NCBI RefSeq assembly: GCF_030913635.1
Contig: NZ_CP133188.1
Span: 1-64,000, forward strand
DNA: 64,000 nucleotides
Direction of reading: 5' to 3'
From: Sedimentibacter sp. MB35-C1
GTDB taxonomy: Bacteria > Bacillota > Clostridia > Tissierellales > Sedimentibacteraceae
Positions within the stretch are counted from its first letter, which is position 1, and the number at the start of each line of letters is the position of its first letter. The notes under the pieces were generated by a model. That model saw only the letters and a program-made list of their open reading frames with translations. It ran no database searches and had not been told where the DNA came from. Positions 56,387 through 64,000 of the stretch are shown piece after piece. Made by a program: the position numbers and the translations under genes.

Positions 56387-57115
56387 TTGAATGAAGGTTT
56401 AGTTGTTTTAGTAAGATCAATAATAAGTTTTTTTACTCTTCTTATATTTGCAAAGATACTGGGGAAACAGCAAATAAGTCAATTGGCTTTTTTTGATTAT
56501 GTATTGGGAATTACCATCGGATCAATTGCCGCTAGCCTTGCCTCTGATTTGTCAAGCAGAGCATGGCCTCATTGGGTCGCATTATTAACCTGGGCAGCAT
56601 TAGGTTATTTAATGGAATTTATAACTATGAAATGGAGATATTCAGCAAAGTATATAGAAGGAGAACCTACAATAGTTATAATGAACGGAAAAATAATGGA
56701 GGATGCACTAAGAAAAATGCAGTTCAGAGTATCTGACATAATGCAACTCCTTAGAAATAAAGATGTGTTTGATTTATCTCAGGTTGATTTTGCCATTATC
56801 GAACCCAACGGCCAATTGTCAGTACTTAGAAAGCCTGAATACGAGCCGTTAACAGCCAAAGACATGAAAATAACCAAAAAACCTTCCGGTATAAGTACAG
56901 AACTTATTTATGACGGGATTTTGATAGAAGAAAATCTAAGGCAGTTGAATAAAAACAAAAAGTGGCTTATGGATCAACTAAAAAGCAAAGGAATAAAAGA
57001 TGTCTCAGAAGTTTTTCTAGCTACATTAAATCCAGCCGGTTCCTTTTATGTTGATAAATATGAAGATCACATTAAAAAAGTTATTGATATAGGCGATTAT
57101 AAAGGCCCTTACTAA
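56387..57115 (+). CDS. DUF421 (YetF/YrbG-like) membrane protein
   Basis: Three membrane segments (LVRSIISFFTLLIFAKILG..., VLGITIGSIAASLA, WVALLTWAALGYLMEF) are followed by a cytosolic domain with ILMNGKI-like GEPTIVIMNGKI, then VDFAIIEPNGQLSVL and SEVFLATLNPAGSFYVDKYED. The family is common in sporulating Firmicutes and has been linked to spore or envelope functions; the activity is unknown. TTG 56387 lies five bases after GAGGTG; the GTG at 56378 is inside that site. It overlaps a two-gene unit with DUF4363 nine bases on. Confidence 0.85.
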   Translation: MNEGLVVLVRSIISFFTLLIFAKILGKQQISQLAFFDYVLGITIGSIAASLASDLSSRAWPHWVALLTWAALGYLMEFITMKWRYSAKYIEGEPTIVIMNGKIMEDALRKMQFRVSDIMQLLRNKDVFDLSQVDFAIIEPNGQLSVLRKPEYEPLTAKDMKITKKPSGISTELIYDGILIEENLRQLNKNKKWLMDQLKSKGIKDVSEVFLATLNPAGSFYVDKYEDHIKKVIDIGDYKGPY

Positions 57116-57124
57116 GGAGGTTAT

Positions 57125-57490
57125 ATGCGAAAATTTTTAGTTATATCAATACCAATTGTTACGACTGTATTATTTATTCTAGTGATGTTAAGTGACAAAG
57201 TTCTGAAAAATCCACTGACTAATGATGATAATATACCTGCTGTAATAGATTCAATAAGAGACGAAATCAAAAAAGATAATTGGGCAGAGGCAAGTAATAA
57301 AGCCTTACAATTGACAAACACTTGGGACAAAATTACTAAAAGAGTCCAATTCAGTGCCGAAAAAGATGAAATAAACGGCTTTTATAAAAGCCTAGCAAGG
57401 TTAAACGGCGCAATAGAGGCGAAAGATATGTCCGATGCGTTTATGGAGCTTAATGAGGCATACGAGCATTGGGTTAATTTGGGAAAGTAA
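57125..57490 (+). CDS. DUF4363 family protein
   Basis: 121 aa with one N-terminal membrane segment (ISIPIVTTVLFILVML) and an outward helical domain (WAEASNKALQLTNTWDKI, ARLNGAIEAKDMSDAFMELNEAYEHW in part KDMSDAFMELNEAYEHW). It regularly follows DUF421 genes in clostridia; no function is known. RBS AAGGAGG. Complete and co-transcribed with the DUF421 gene. Confidence 0.85.
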   Translation: MRKFLVISIPIVTTVLFILVMLSDKVLKNPLTNDDNIPAVIDSIRDEIKKDNWAEASNKALQLTNTWDKITKRVQFSAEKDEINGFYKSLARLNGAIEAKDMSDAFMELNEAYEHWVNLGK

Positions 57491-57530
57491 AATCAAACAA
57501 AGCGTTCTTGCATATTGGCAAGATTATCAA

Positions 57531-57570
57531 AAAACAAGGATTTTTCCTTTATGGATAGTCCTTGTTTATT
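57531..57570 (+). terminator. terminator after DUF4363 gene
   Basis: AAACAAGGA (57532-57540) pairs with TCCTTGTTT (57559-57567). Confidence 0.65.
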
Positions 57571-57590
57571 TTATATGAACCACAAGTTTT

Positions 57591-58499
57591 TTATTCTTGT
57601 TCTATTCTTCTCCGCCTTTTTTTTATTAATTCTTTGAAATCTATCTCCATAATAAAAATGCTTGCAATCATCAGTGCTGCGCCAAAATATGCCTTAAATG
57701 TAAGAACCTCTTTTGCAAACGCAAATGCCACTATTCCTGCGAAGACAGTTTCAAGAGAAAAAATTACACCTACGTGGGATGCTGTAGTATATTGCTGGGC
57801 AATGGCCTGCACTACAAATGCCACTCCCGTACATAATATTGCCAAAAATAACACAGATGCCCATATGTTCGGCTGTGTTGGGAAGTGAGGTTTTTCAAAT
57901 ATAATTGCAAGCGTAAAATTCAAAACTCCAGTTACTCCCAACTGAAAAACTCCAAGCTGAAACGGGTCTACGTCTTCAAGAGAAACAGCTTTTTCAGTAA
58001 TATTCAAATCAATGGCATATGCAAGCGCGCACATTACCGAAGCTGCATCTCCAAATAAATTACCTTGGTTAAGCGAAAAATTATCTTTTAATGTTAATAG
58101 AGCAATTCCAATGGTTGTCATAATTATCACCATAGTAAGTTTTTTATCAGGTGCCTTCTTATGAATTATACTTGACACAATAGGAGTAAACACAACAGCA
58201 AGCCCGCACAGAAAACTTGTGTTTGATAAAGTTGTATACATAACTCCAAAATTTGCACCTATGTACACCACAGTAAGTGCCGCACCAATTATAAGACTGT
58301 ACTTCAATGTGTTTTTCGAAACATTTTTCAATTTTGGAAATGTCAATAATGCTGCAATAAAAAAAGCGATTAGAAATCTATGCGCATTCAACGTAAATGA
58401 CCCCATATCTGACAGGCTTATATCAGAAAGATAATAAGAAATCCCCCAAAATATAGTTATCATCAGCAGCATAAGGTCTGCTTTTAATTGCTTAGTCAT
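57591..58499 (-). CDS. DMT superfamily (EamA) transporter
   Basis: 302 aa, ten predicted helices in two EamA halves. Landmarks: LLMITIFWGISYYLSDISL at the start, SFLCGLAVVFTPIVSSI in the first half and SLETVFAGIVAFAFAKEVLT in the second, which are typical repeats of the family. Substrate unknown (amino acids or metabolites in relatives). Single gene. Confidence 0.9.
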   Translation of the reverse strand: MTKQLKADLMLLMITIFWGISYYLSDISLSDMGSFTLNAHRFLIAFFIAALLTFPKLKNVSKNTLKYSLIIGAALTVVYIGANFGVMYTTLSNTSFLCGLAVVFTPIVSSIIHKKAPDKKLTMVIIMTTIGIALLTLKDNFSLNQGNLFGDAASVMCALAYAIDLNITEKAVSLEDVDPFQLGVFQLGVTGVLNFTLAIIFEKPHFPTQPNIWASVLFLAILCTGVAFVVQAIAQQYTTASHVGVIFSLETVFAGIVAFAFAKEVLTFKAYFGAALMIASIFIMEIDFKELIKKRRRRIEQE

Positions 58500-58634
58500 G
58501 GCTTCCCCCTGTATTTAATCATAACATATTATAACTCAATCTTAGTTTAAATGCCACCAATTAAATTTATTTTATTAAATAAAATATACCTGCATATAAT
58601 TTATAAGCAGACATATTTTTCAAGGAGTACTATC

Positions 58635-58991
58635 TTGAAACGAAAAACCATTTTAATTGTTTATAACGTCCTGGTTTTATTTAATTTATATTTTATTATT
58701 GCCGCAGTATTTACTGCAATATATATAGCGATTGATTACGCAGGGCTTGGATACATCGCTGACCATTATGCAGCTGTTTCGAACCAGCAGCATACACCTA
58801 TAGGCATTATCACTCGTTCCCTTTACTTCAGCTTCATTACATTATTTGCAGTAGGATACGGCGACATGACTCCCTTCGGGCTGTCAAGGGCTGTTTCAAT
58901 GATTCAAGCGTTCGTAGGATTTATATTACCGTACGCAATAATATTAAATTACGCCATCATTAATCCTAATGTTATTAAATTTAAGAAATAG
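58635..58991 (+). CDS. two-helix potassium channel (Ion_trans_2)
   Basis: 118 aa with two membrane helices around a pore loop. The selectivity filter reads LFAVGYGDMTP. The first helix is NLYFIIAAVFTAIYIAI, the second AVSMIQAFVGFILPYAIIL. No RCK/TrkA domain follows, so it is a minimal KcsA-like channel. I choose TTG 58635 seven bases after AAGGAG; the frame from 58551 has no ribosome site. Its stop is adjacent to the stop of the convergent chitinase gene. Confidence 0.85.
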   Translation: MKRKTILIVYNVLVLFNLYFIIAAVFTAIYIAIDYAGLGYIADHYAAVSNQQHTPIGIITRSLYFSFITLFAVGYGDMTPFGLSRAVSMIQAFVGFILPYAIILNYAIINPNVIKFKK

Positions 58992-60416
58992 CTAATTCAA
59001 TGCGTTAAATACTGAATTTAACAGCTCACTGTTGTAGTCCTGGCTGAGCTCCCAGATCATAACTCCTGCAAGGCCTTTGTCTTTAACGTATTCTGATTTC
59101 AATGCAATTGATTCTGCATCATCATAGCTTATAAAAATATTGTCCTTATAAATCCAAGGAACCATTGATTCTTCGCTGTACATTTTATTATAACTACCGT
59201 TCAAGTAATTTAGCATGATCGTGCTGTAACTCAGCGCCTCGCCTCCATTGCTCACTTGGTAAAGTCCACTGCTATCATGGGTCTCTACATTGTACAAATA
59301 ACCATAAAATGGCACTCCAACAACAATCTTGTCTTTTGTAAACCCTGCGTTTATCCATAGCTCTACACTTGAATCAACACTTGCTTTGTACTGCGGAGAC
59401 CATGCACTGCTGCTATAGAGCGGCGCATTAAAATCAGAATATGAATCCCACGGCCCATGAAGATCATAGGTCATAAGATTTGCATAGTCAACATATTCAT
59501 TTATTTTAGAAGCTTCTATGTTTTCTAAGTAATAGCTGCTCGCTCCGCATGCTATGGTAAGAAGGTAATGTTTATTATCCTTGACCCCCTGTTCATCCAG
59601 TTTCTCACGTATTTCCTTAAGAAGAAGTGTAAAATTCTGCTTATCTTCAGGCCTATTAGAATTTCCCTCCAGACCTCCGCCTACTGGATATTCCCAGTCT
59701 AAATCTATCCCGTCAATGCCGTACTTGACTATAAAGTCCACACAGCTTTGAGCAAATATCTCTCTCGAAGAATCTGAGCTTGCTACATCCGAAAATTTTG
59801 CGGACCAATTCCATCCTCCAACAGAAATTAATATTTTTAAATCAGGGTTTATTCCCTTAAGCTCGTTTAACTTTTCAAAATTTTCCGGGTCCTTGTCAGG
59901 ATATCCTAATTTTATTTTATTGTCCTGACCTATATAGGCAAATGCATAATTAATATGCGTTAGCTTTTGAGCATCAATATTATCCGGCGTAAATTCATCG
60001 TATGATTTCCACGCAGGATAGTATCCGATAATTTTAGCCGATTCAACTGACGTATCAGTTTTTACAACAATCGGTTCTCCTGCAGGCGACACGTTGTTAT
60101 TTGCTGTTTCTGACCTTATATAAAATTCATATTCTGTATCTGGATTAAGGTTTTCTACCTTATATGTATTTGTTTTTGTTGAATCAATATATGTACTGTT
60201 CTTATAAATCTTGTAATTATTAATATTGCTGCTTTGTGGTTTGTCCCATTCCAAGGTGACTGAACTTTCAGTTACTTCCTTAACCGTTAAATTCACAGGT
60301 GATTCCGGAGCTTTTAAATTTTTATCCGCAAATACCGTATTATCAACCCTGTAACCTAAAAGTATTACAATTAGCAGCAATACTGCAATATTATTAATTT
60401 TAAGGTATTTCTTCAT
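58992..60416 (-). CDS. secreted glycoside hydrolase family 18 protein with Fn3 domain
   Basis: 474 aa: signal peptide or anchor (INNIAVLLLIVILLGY), one fibronectin type III domain (SPVNLTVKEVTESSVTLEWD, residues about 38-120), and a GH18 barrel. The catalytic line DGIDLDWEYPVGGG contains the D-x-x-D-x-D-x-E motif with the acid Glu; ILISVGGWNWS and YANLMTYDLHGPWDS and GLAGVMIWELSQD complete the active site. It should cleave chitin-like GlcNAc polymers, or peptidoglycan in spore-related GH18 relatives. Catalytic residues are intact. Confidence 0.93.
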   Translation of the reverse strand: MKKYLKINNIAVLLLIVILLGYRVDNTVFADKNLKAPESPVNLTVKEVTESSVTLEWDKPQSSNINNYKIYKNSTYIDSTKTNTYKVENLNPDTEYEFYIRSETANNNVSPAGEPIVVKTDTSVESAKIIGYYPAWKSYDEFTPDNIDAQKLTHINYAFAYIGQDNKIKLGYPDKDPENFEKLNELKGINPDLKILISVGGWNWSAKFSDVASSDSSREIFAQSCVDFIVKYGIDGIDLDWEYPVGGGLEGNSNRPEDKQNFTLLLKEIREKLDEQGVKDNKHYLLTIACGASSYYLENIEASKINEYVDYANLMTYDLHGPWDSYSDFNAPLYSSSAWSPQYKASVDSSVELWINAGFTKDKIVVGVPFYGYLYNVETHDSSGLYQVSNGGEALSYSTIMLNYLNGSYNKMYSEESMVPWIYKDNIFISYDDAESIALKSEYVKDKGLAGVMIWELSQDYNSELLNSVFNALN

Positions 60417-60599
60417 AACGTCTCCCTAAAGATATTTTTATAATTATACCATAAATTTTTTCATACCCCATCTGAAATTATTGGCAAGTTGTTTTGGCAT
60501 TAGGAGGTTAACCATAATAAACCAAAGATTATAAATAAATAGAAACAATAAGTTTCATCACTCATATTATAAGTACATCAGGCTATAAGGAGGTTCATT

Positions 60600-61523
60600 T
60601 TGAATTTTACAGCCATTACCGACAGTGTTTTATCTCTTTTTATAATAATATTAGTTGGTTTTTACGGAAGCAAAAAAAAAATAATAACTCCAGAGCTTAA
60701 CAAAGGTCTTACTGACATTCTTATTAAAATAGCTCTTCCTTTTATGATAGTATCTTCCTTCATGTTTTCATATGATGATTCTATTAAGTACAACGTTATT
60801 AAAACTTTTTACTACAGCCTTGGCGCCTATGCTGTTATGGCAGCTGTTTCATATGTCATGCTTACTCCTGTTAAAGGAGAAAAACGCACCGTTCTGCACT
60901 TTGCAAACATATTTGTGAATACCGGCTATGTGGGATTTCCCATACTTAATTCTGTATTCGGTGCTGAAGGCGTAATTTATGGTTCCATATTCAATGTTTT
61001 TTTTGTGATATTTGTATGGACCTACGGAATTATGCTTTACAGCGGAAATTTGGAAAAGGGTTATTTAAAAAAAGAAATCAAAAGCCTTTTGCTGAATCCA
61101 TCCATAATAGCTGTTGCAGTCGGCATAATCCTGATGTCGTTGGAAATAAAAATTGAAGGTGCTCTACTGACAAGCATTAAAAGTATAGGAAGCATAACAG
61201 GTCCGATTTCTATGTTTATTATAGGTGTTATATTATCAAACATAAAATTGAAGAAATATTTAAAGGACTGGACAATATATTACGGAATATTAATTAAATC
61301 AATAGTTATTCCGGTTGTTATTTACTTGCTGTCTCTTCTGCTGAAAGACAGTTCTAAAGCTGTCTATTCGATCGTTATAATGACTGCCATGCCAGCCTCC
61401 GCCATGACATCAATTTTAGCTGAAAATTACAACAAAGAAAGAGAATTTGCCGCAATAATTGTTTCTGCAACGACTCTTATATCTTTACTAACAGTTCCCG
61501 TACTTATTAAGCTTATTATGTAA
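60600..61523 (+). CDS. AEC family (auxin efflux carrier-like) transporter
   Basis: 307 aa, ten helices in two halves. Conserved pieces: GLTDILIKIALPFMIVSSF, FANIFVNTGYVGFPILNSVFG (in part NTGYVGFPILNSVFG) and MTAMPASAMTSILAENYN. Bacterial members export organic acids such as malate, or amino acids. The start TTG 60600 is six bases after AAGGAGG. Single gene. Confidence 0.9.
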   Translation: MNFTAITDSVLSLFIIILVGFYGSKKKIITPELNKGLTDILIKIALPFMIVSSFMFSYDDSIKYNVIKTFYYSLGAYAVMAAVSYVMLTPVKGEKRTVLHFANIFVNTGYVGFPILNSVFGAEGVIYGSIFNVFFVIFVWTYGIMLYSGNLEKGYLKKEIKSLLLNPSIIAVAVGIILMSLEIKIEGALLTSIKSIGSITGPISMFIIGVILSNIKLKKYLKDWTIYYGILIKSIVIPVVIYLLSLLLKDSSKAVYSIVIMTAMPASAMTSILAENYNKEREFAAIIVSATTLISLLTVPVLIKLIM

Positions 61524-61592
61524 AACTCCCCCTCGACTCTATCGTACCGAGAGGGATCTTCTATATGCTACTTAGGTTCAACCACGGTCAAA

Positions 61593-63572
61593 CTATCTGC
61601 TCACAATCCTATAATATGTCCTTGCGGTAATCTTATATACAAGTGCATACATAATCGAAAATATTATAATAGTAACGACTGTGCAAACTGCAAATAATGG
61701 TACATTTGTAAGATTAAATATTGCCAGCAGTCTTGTTATAACTTTAAAAGAAAACGCAATATGAACCGCTGTCATTAAGAGAGGAAGGAAGAATACCGAC
61801 AAAACCTGATTTTTTATTGTATCTCTTACTTCTTTACTGCTCATTCCTACTTTCTGCATTATTTCAAATCTTTCTCTGTCATCATACCCTTCTGCAAGCT
61901 GTTTATAATAAATAATGAGCACCGTTGCCATGATGAAAAGCAATCCCAAAAATATTCCCAGAAAAAACAATCCACCATAGAGACTGTAAAATGAATTTCT
62001 ATATTCATCAACACTTTGTACATATGTGGGAACATCTATCCCTTCAAATATACTTTTTAGCCCTTTGACTGCTTCTATTCGATAATTTTCATCTGCATCC
62101 GTGTCAAATCCGTAAAAATATGACAGTTCTTCCATTTTATTTTCGTCAGTATTAAATAAATTATATATCTTCTCAATGGTGCTCGTGTTATCAACTACCA
62201 CATAGCTGCTGTATGTCATTGTATCAACCTTTTCAATCACGGAATCAAACGAATTCATATATTCATTTACAGATATTTTATACCCGTTAAAATCCAAGTT
62301 GTTTCCCTTAACATCACCATCAGCACTGAATACAAGGGCTTCTCCTTCTTCTAGTGAAACCGACCTAGCTTCAAGTTTGTTGTACTCGTCCTGCGTCATA
62401 AAAATAAGGACATAAAAATTATCTGACGCATAAGATTCATTAGTGGCGGGCATAAACACAGCTCCATCTCTCACTGCATATACACTCATGGATCGATATC
62501 TGACAATATTCTTTTGCTCCAGCTTGTATTCAGATGAAACCATATTTATATACCAATCCAATTCCTCAGCTTTTTCTTCCGACACATTGTCCGCACTGAT
62601 CAAAATATTTCGCTGAAATCTACCTCTTAAAGCATCCTCTACCCCCACATACAATGAAATTGTAGATGAAATCATTATAATCACAGCAGTGGATAAAATA
62701 CATATATTTGCAAGCCCTGCCGCGTTTTGTTTCATTCTGTACATCATTCCCGAAACAGAAATAAAGTGTTTTGAATTATAGTAATATTTTTTGTTGTTTC
62801 TAAGCATTTTCAGCACCGCAATACTTCCTGCCGTAAATAAGCAGTATGTCCCAACCATTACAAGTAATACAGCAATAAAAAATAAGTTGAGAGCGGCCAA
62901 AGGAGATTCAACGGTAATCGCAATATAATAACCGGCTGCTAGAGTTATGATTCCAATGAGAGCAATTATCCACTTTGTCTTTGGTTCTTTTTCCCCTGTT
63001 TTTCCACCTTTCAATAACTCAATCGGATTTGATAAATGAACCTGATGAATATTGTAAGCAAGGTTTATAACAAATATACCGCTGAACAGCAGGACTGTTA
63101 CCAGCACAGATGTCGCAGGAATTTCAAAACCAAATACAGCTTCAATGGAAATTAATTTAAATAAGAACAATATTATAAGTTTGCTGAGAAGAATCCCCGA
63201 AAGTATTCCTGCCAATATTGCAACAGCCGCAGTAATCAATGTTTCATAAAACATTATTTTGGCCACATGTTTTTTTTCCATTCCCAGCACATTAAACAGT
63301 CCAAATTCTTTTTTTCGCTGTTTGATTAAAAAGCTATTTGTGTAAAATAAAAATATGGTAGAAAAAATCCCAATTACTATAGCCCCCAAGTACATAATAG
63401 CTCTTAGAGACTCACTGTCACTGACAATTCCTATACTGTCAGCAACAGTAAGAAAGCTCATGTTATAAAACATCATAATTGTTCCTATGCATGCAAAGAT
63501 ATAAGGAATATACATCTTTGAGTTTTTTTTAATATTGTTCAAGGCTAACTTCTGATAAAAAAATTTACTCAT
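61593..63572 (-). CDS. BceB-type ABC transporter permease (FtsX-like)
   Basis: About 659 aa with ten predicted helices in the BceB order: one, then three (KQRKKEFGLFNVLGMEKKHV cytosolic loop between), and a large outward domain of about 190 residues between helices 7 and 8, where antimicrobial peptides bind in BceAB systems. The late GYDDRERFEIMQKVGMSSKEV is typical. Start ATG 63572 follows GGGGGGTG. Paired with the ATPase gene that precedes it (eight-base overlap). The usual BceRS two-component genes are not in the window but may lie beyond the right edge. Confidence 0.9.
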   Translation of the reverse strand: MSKFFYQKLALNNIKKNSKMYIPYIFACIGTIMMFYNMSFLTVADSIGIVSDSESLRAIMYLGAIVIGIFSTIFLFYTNSFLIKQRKKEFGLFNVLGMEKKHVAKIMFYETLITAAVAILAGILSGILLSKLIILFLFKLISIEAVFGFEIPATSVLVTVLLFSGIFVINLAYNIHQVHLSNPIELLKGGKTGEKEPKTKWIIALIGIITLAAGYYIAITVESPLAALNLFFIAVLLVMVGTYCLFTAGSIAVLKMLRNNKKYYYNSKHFISVSGMMYRMKQNAAGLANICILSTAVIIMISSTISLYVGVEDALRGRFQRNILISADNVSEEKAEELDWYINMVSSEYKLEQKNIVRYRSMSVYAVRDGAVFMPATNESYASDNFYVLIFMTQDEYNKLEARSVSLEEGEALVFSADGDVKGNNLDFNGYKISVNEYMNSFDSVIEKVDTMTYSSYVVVDNTSTIEKIYNLFNTDENKMEELSYFYGFDTDADENYRIEAVKGLKSIFEGIDVPTYVQSVDEYRNSFYSLYGGLFFLGIFLGLLFIMATVLIIYYKQLAEGYDDRERFEIMQKVGMSSKEVRDTIKNQVLSVFFLPLLMTAVHIAFSFKVITRLLAIFNLTNVPLFAVCTVVTIIIFSIMYALVYKITARTYYRIVSR

Positions 63573-64000
63573 TTTGCACCCCCCCGGTTGCAATCATAGT
63601 CAAAGTATCCGATATTTTTTGATACATGTCCTCATTAGACATATTTGCCCTGTATATTTGATGATATATGCTTCCGTCTTTTATGAACAGCACTCTTTTA
63701 GCATGACTTGCAGCCTTCACACTGTGGGAAACCATAAGAATAGTCTGCCCATCTTTGTTCAGTTCACTGAACAGCTTTAAGACCTCGTCGGAAGAGCGTG
63801 AATCAAGAGAACCAGTAGGTTCGTCAGCAAGTATTACCTCAGGTTTTGTAATAAGCGCCCTCGCTATGGCAGCTCTCTGCTTTTGTCCTCCTGAGATTTC
63901 ATAAGGGTATTTATTTAAAATTTCTTCAATACCAAGTCTTTTGGAAATCGGTTTTAATTTATCTCTCATTTCTTCATATTTTTCCCCTGCCAGAACCAAC
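63565..64000 (-). CDS. BceA-type ABC transporter ATPase, truncated by the right edge
   Basis: The C-terminal 145 residues of an ATPase: signature ISGGQKQRAAIARAL, Walker B VILADEPTGSLDS, and H-loop MVSHSVKAASHAKRVLFI. The N-terminal Walker A part lies beyond the window. The stop overlaps the start of the BceB-type permease. Likely a bacitracin/lantibiotic resistance or sensing transporter. Confidence 0.92.
   Translation of the reverse strand, partial: LVLAGEKYEEMRDKLKPISKRLGIEEILNKYPYEISGGQKQRAAIARALITKPEVILADEPTGSLDSRSSDEVLKLFSELNKDGQTILMVSHSVKAASHAKRVLFIKDGSIYHQIYRANMSNEDMYQKISDTLTMIATGGVQNE

Overview
The window is low-GC DNA from a spore-forming, strictly anaerobic, Gram-positive bacterium of the Clostridia/Tissierellia type. 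A Sedimentibacter-like organism fits, but no marker here fixes the genus. Evidence: Shine-Dalgarno sites of the AGGAGG type with many TTG/GTG starts, lipoprotein and SLH surface proteins and no outer-membrane proteins, a Pro T-box, a CotF-type coat protein, rubredoxin, flavodiiron protein, hybrid-cluster protein, an Etf-linked FAD dehydrogenase, FolD/FchA one-carbon enzymes, and a gene that decodes UGA as selenocysteine. I see no rRNA, tRNA, CRISPR array, IS element or phage, and no recognisable transcription-factor gene.

Layout. 1-4.1 kb: an RND efflux pump and its membrane-fusion lipoprotein on the minus strand, badly frame-disrupted, behind a good promoter and a GACCG/CGGTC operator. 4.2-5.9 kb: two more frame-disrupted genes (unknown protein, metallophosphoesterase). 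6.1-12.4 kb: proS with a T-box leader, a secreted 5'-nucleotidase with LysM, a YkuE-like phosphoesterase, veg and corA; proS, the nucleotidase and corA carry single-base homopolymer frameshifts. From 12.9 kb to the right edge every gene reads intact, so the disruptions look like a sequence-quality gradient more than gene decay. 12.9-20.7 kb: ispE, a TlpA-like lipoprotein, a probable electron-confurcating 2-hydroxyacid dehydrogenase (FAD subunit, EtfB, ferredoxin-EtfA) and fchA-folD-ltaE. 20.8-28 kb: MATE, GNAT, MFS, asnA, and a compact cassette of esterase, condensation-type acyltransferase and zinc-ribbon membrane protein. 28-36 kb: rubredoxin, MFS, mnmA, panE-tatC, speD-speE, MATE. 36.2-41.1 kb: a nitrosative/oxidative-stress block (hcp, DUF1858, unknown protein, hemerythrin, cupin, fprA) with a perfect GTAAC-N4-GTTAC palindrome upstream of hcp. 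41-54 kb: surface and envelope proteins (a 1,323-residue LRR/SLH protein and an acidic SLH protein), rhodanese lipoprotein, glutathione peroxidase, amidohydrolase, AgcS, a B3/B4 protein and CotF.

The most notable locus is 54.2-55.2 kb. A Tat-type lipoprotein of the C_GCAxxG_C_C / split-Soret-like redox family is interrupted by one in-frame UGA. Twelve bases after it lies a 7-bp stem with a GUUU loop that closely resembles a bacterial SECIS. The next gene is tatA. I infer an exported selenocysteine redox lipoprotein encoded beside a Tat translocase subunit; tatC is 24 kb away. A promoter and terminator downstream of tatA, with no gene between, suggest a small RNA of about 100 nt carrying CCUCC.

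Genes work in recognisable units: polyamine synthesis (speD-speE), lactate-type oxidation coupled to ferredoxin, glycine/one-carbon metabolism, O2/NO detoxification, and a thiol/selenol redox layer on the outer membrane face (TlpA-like protein, rhodanese, the selenoprotein).
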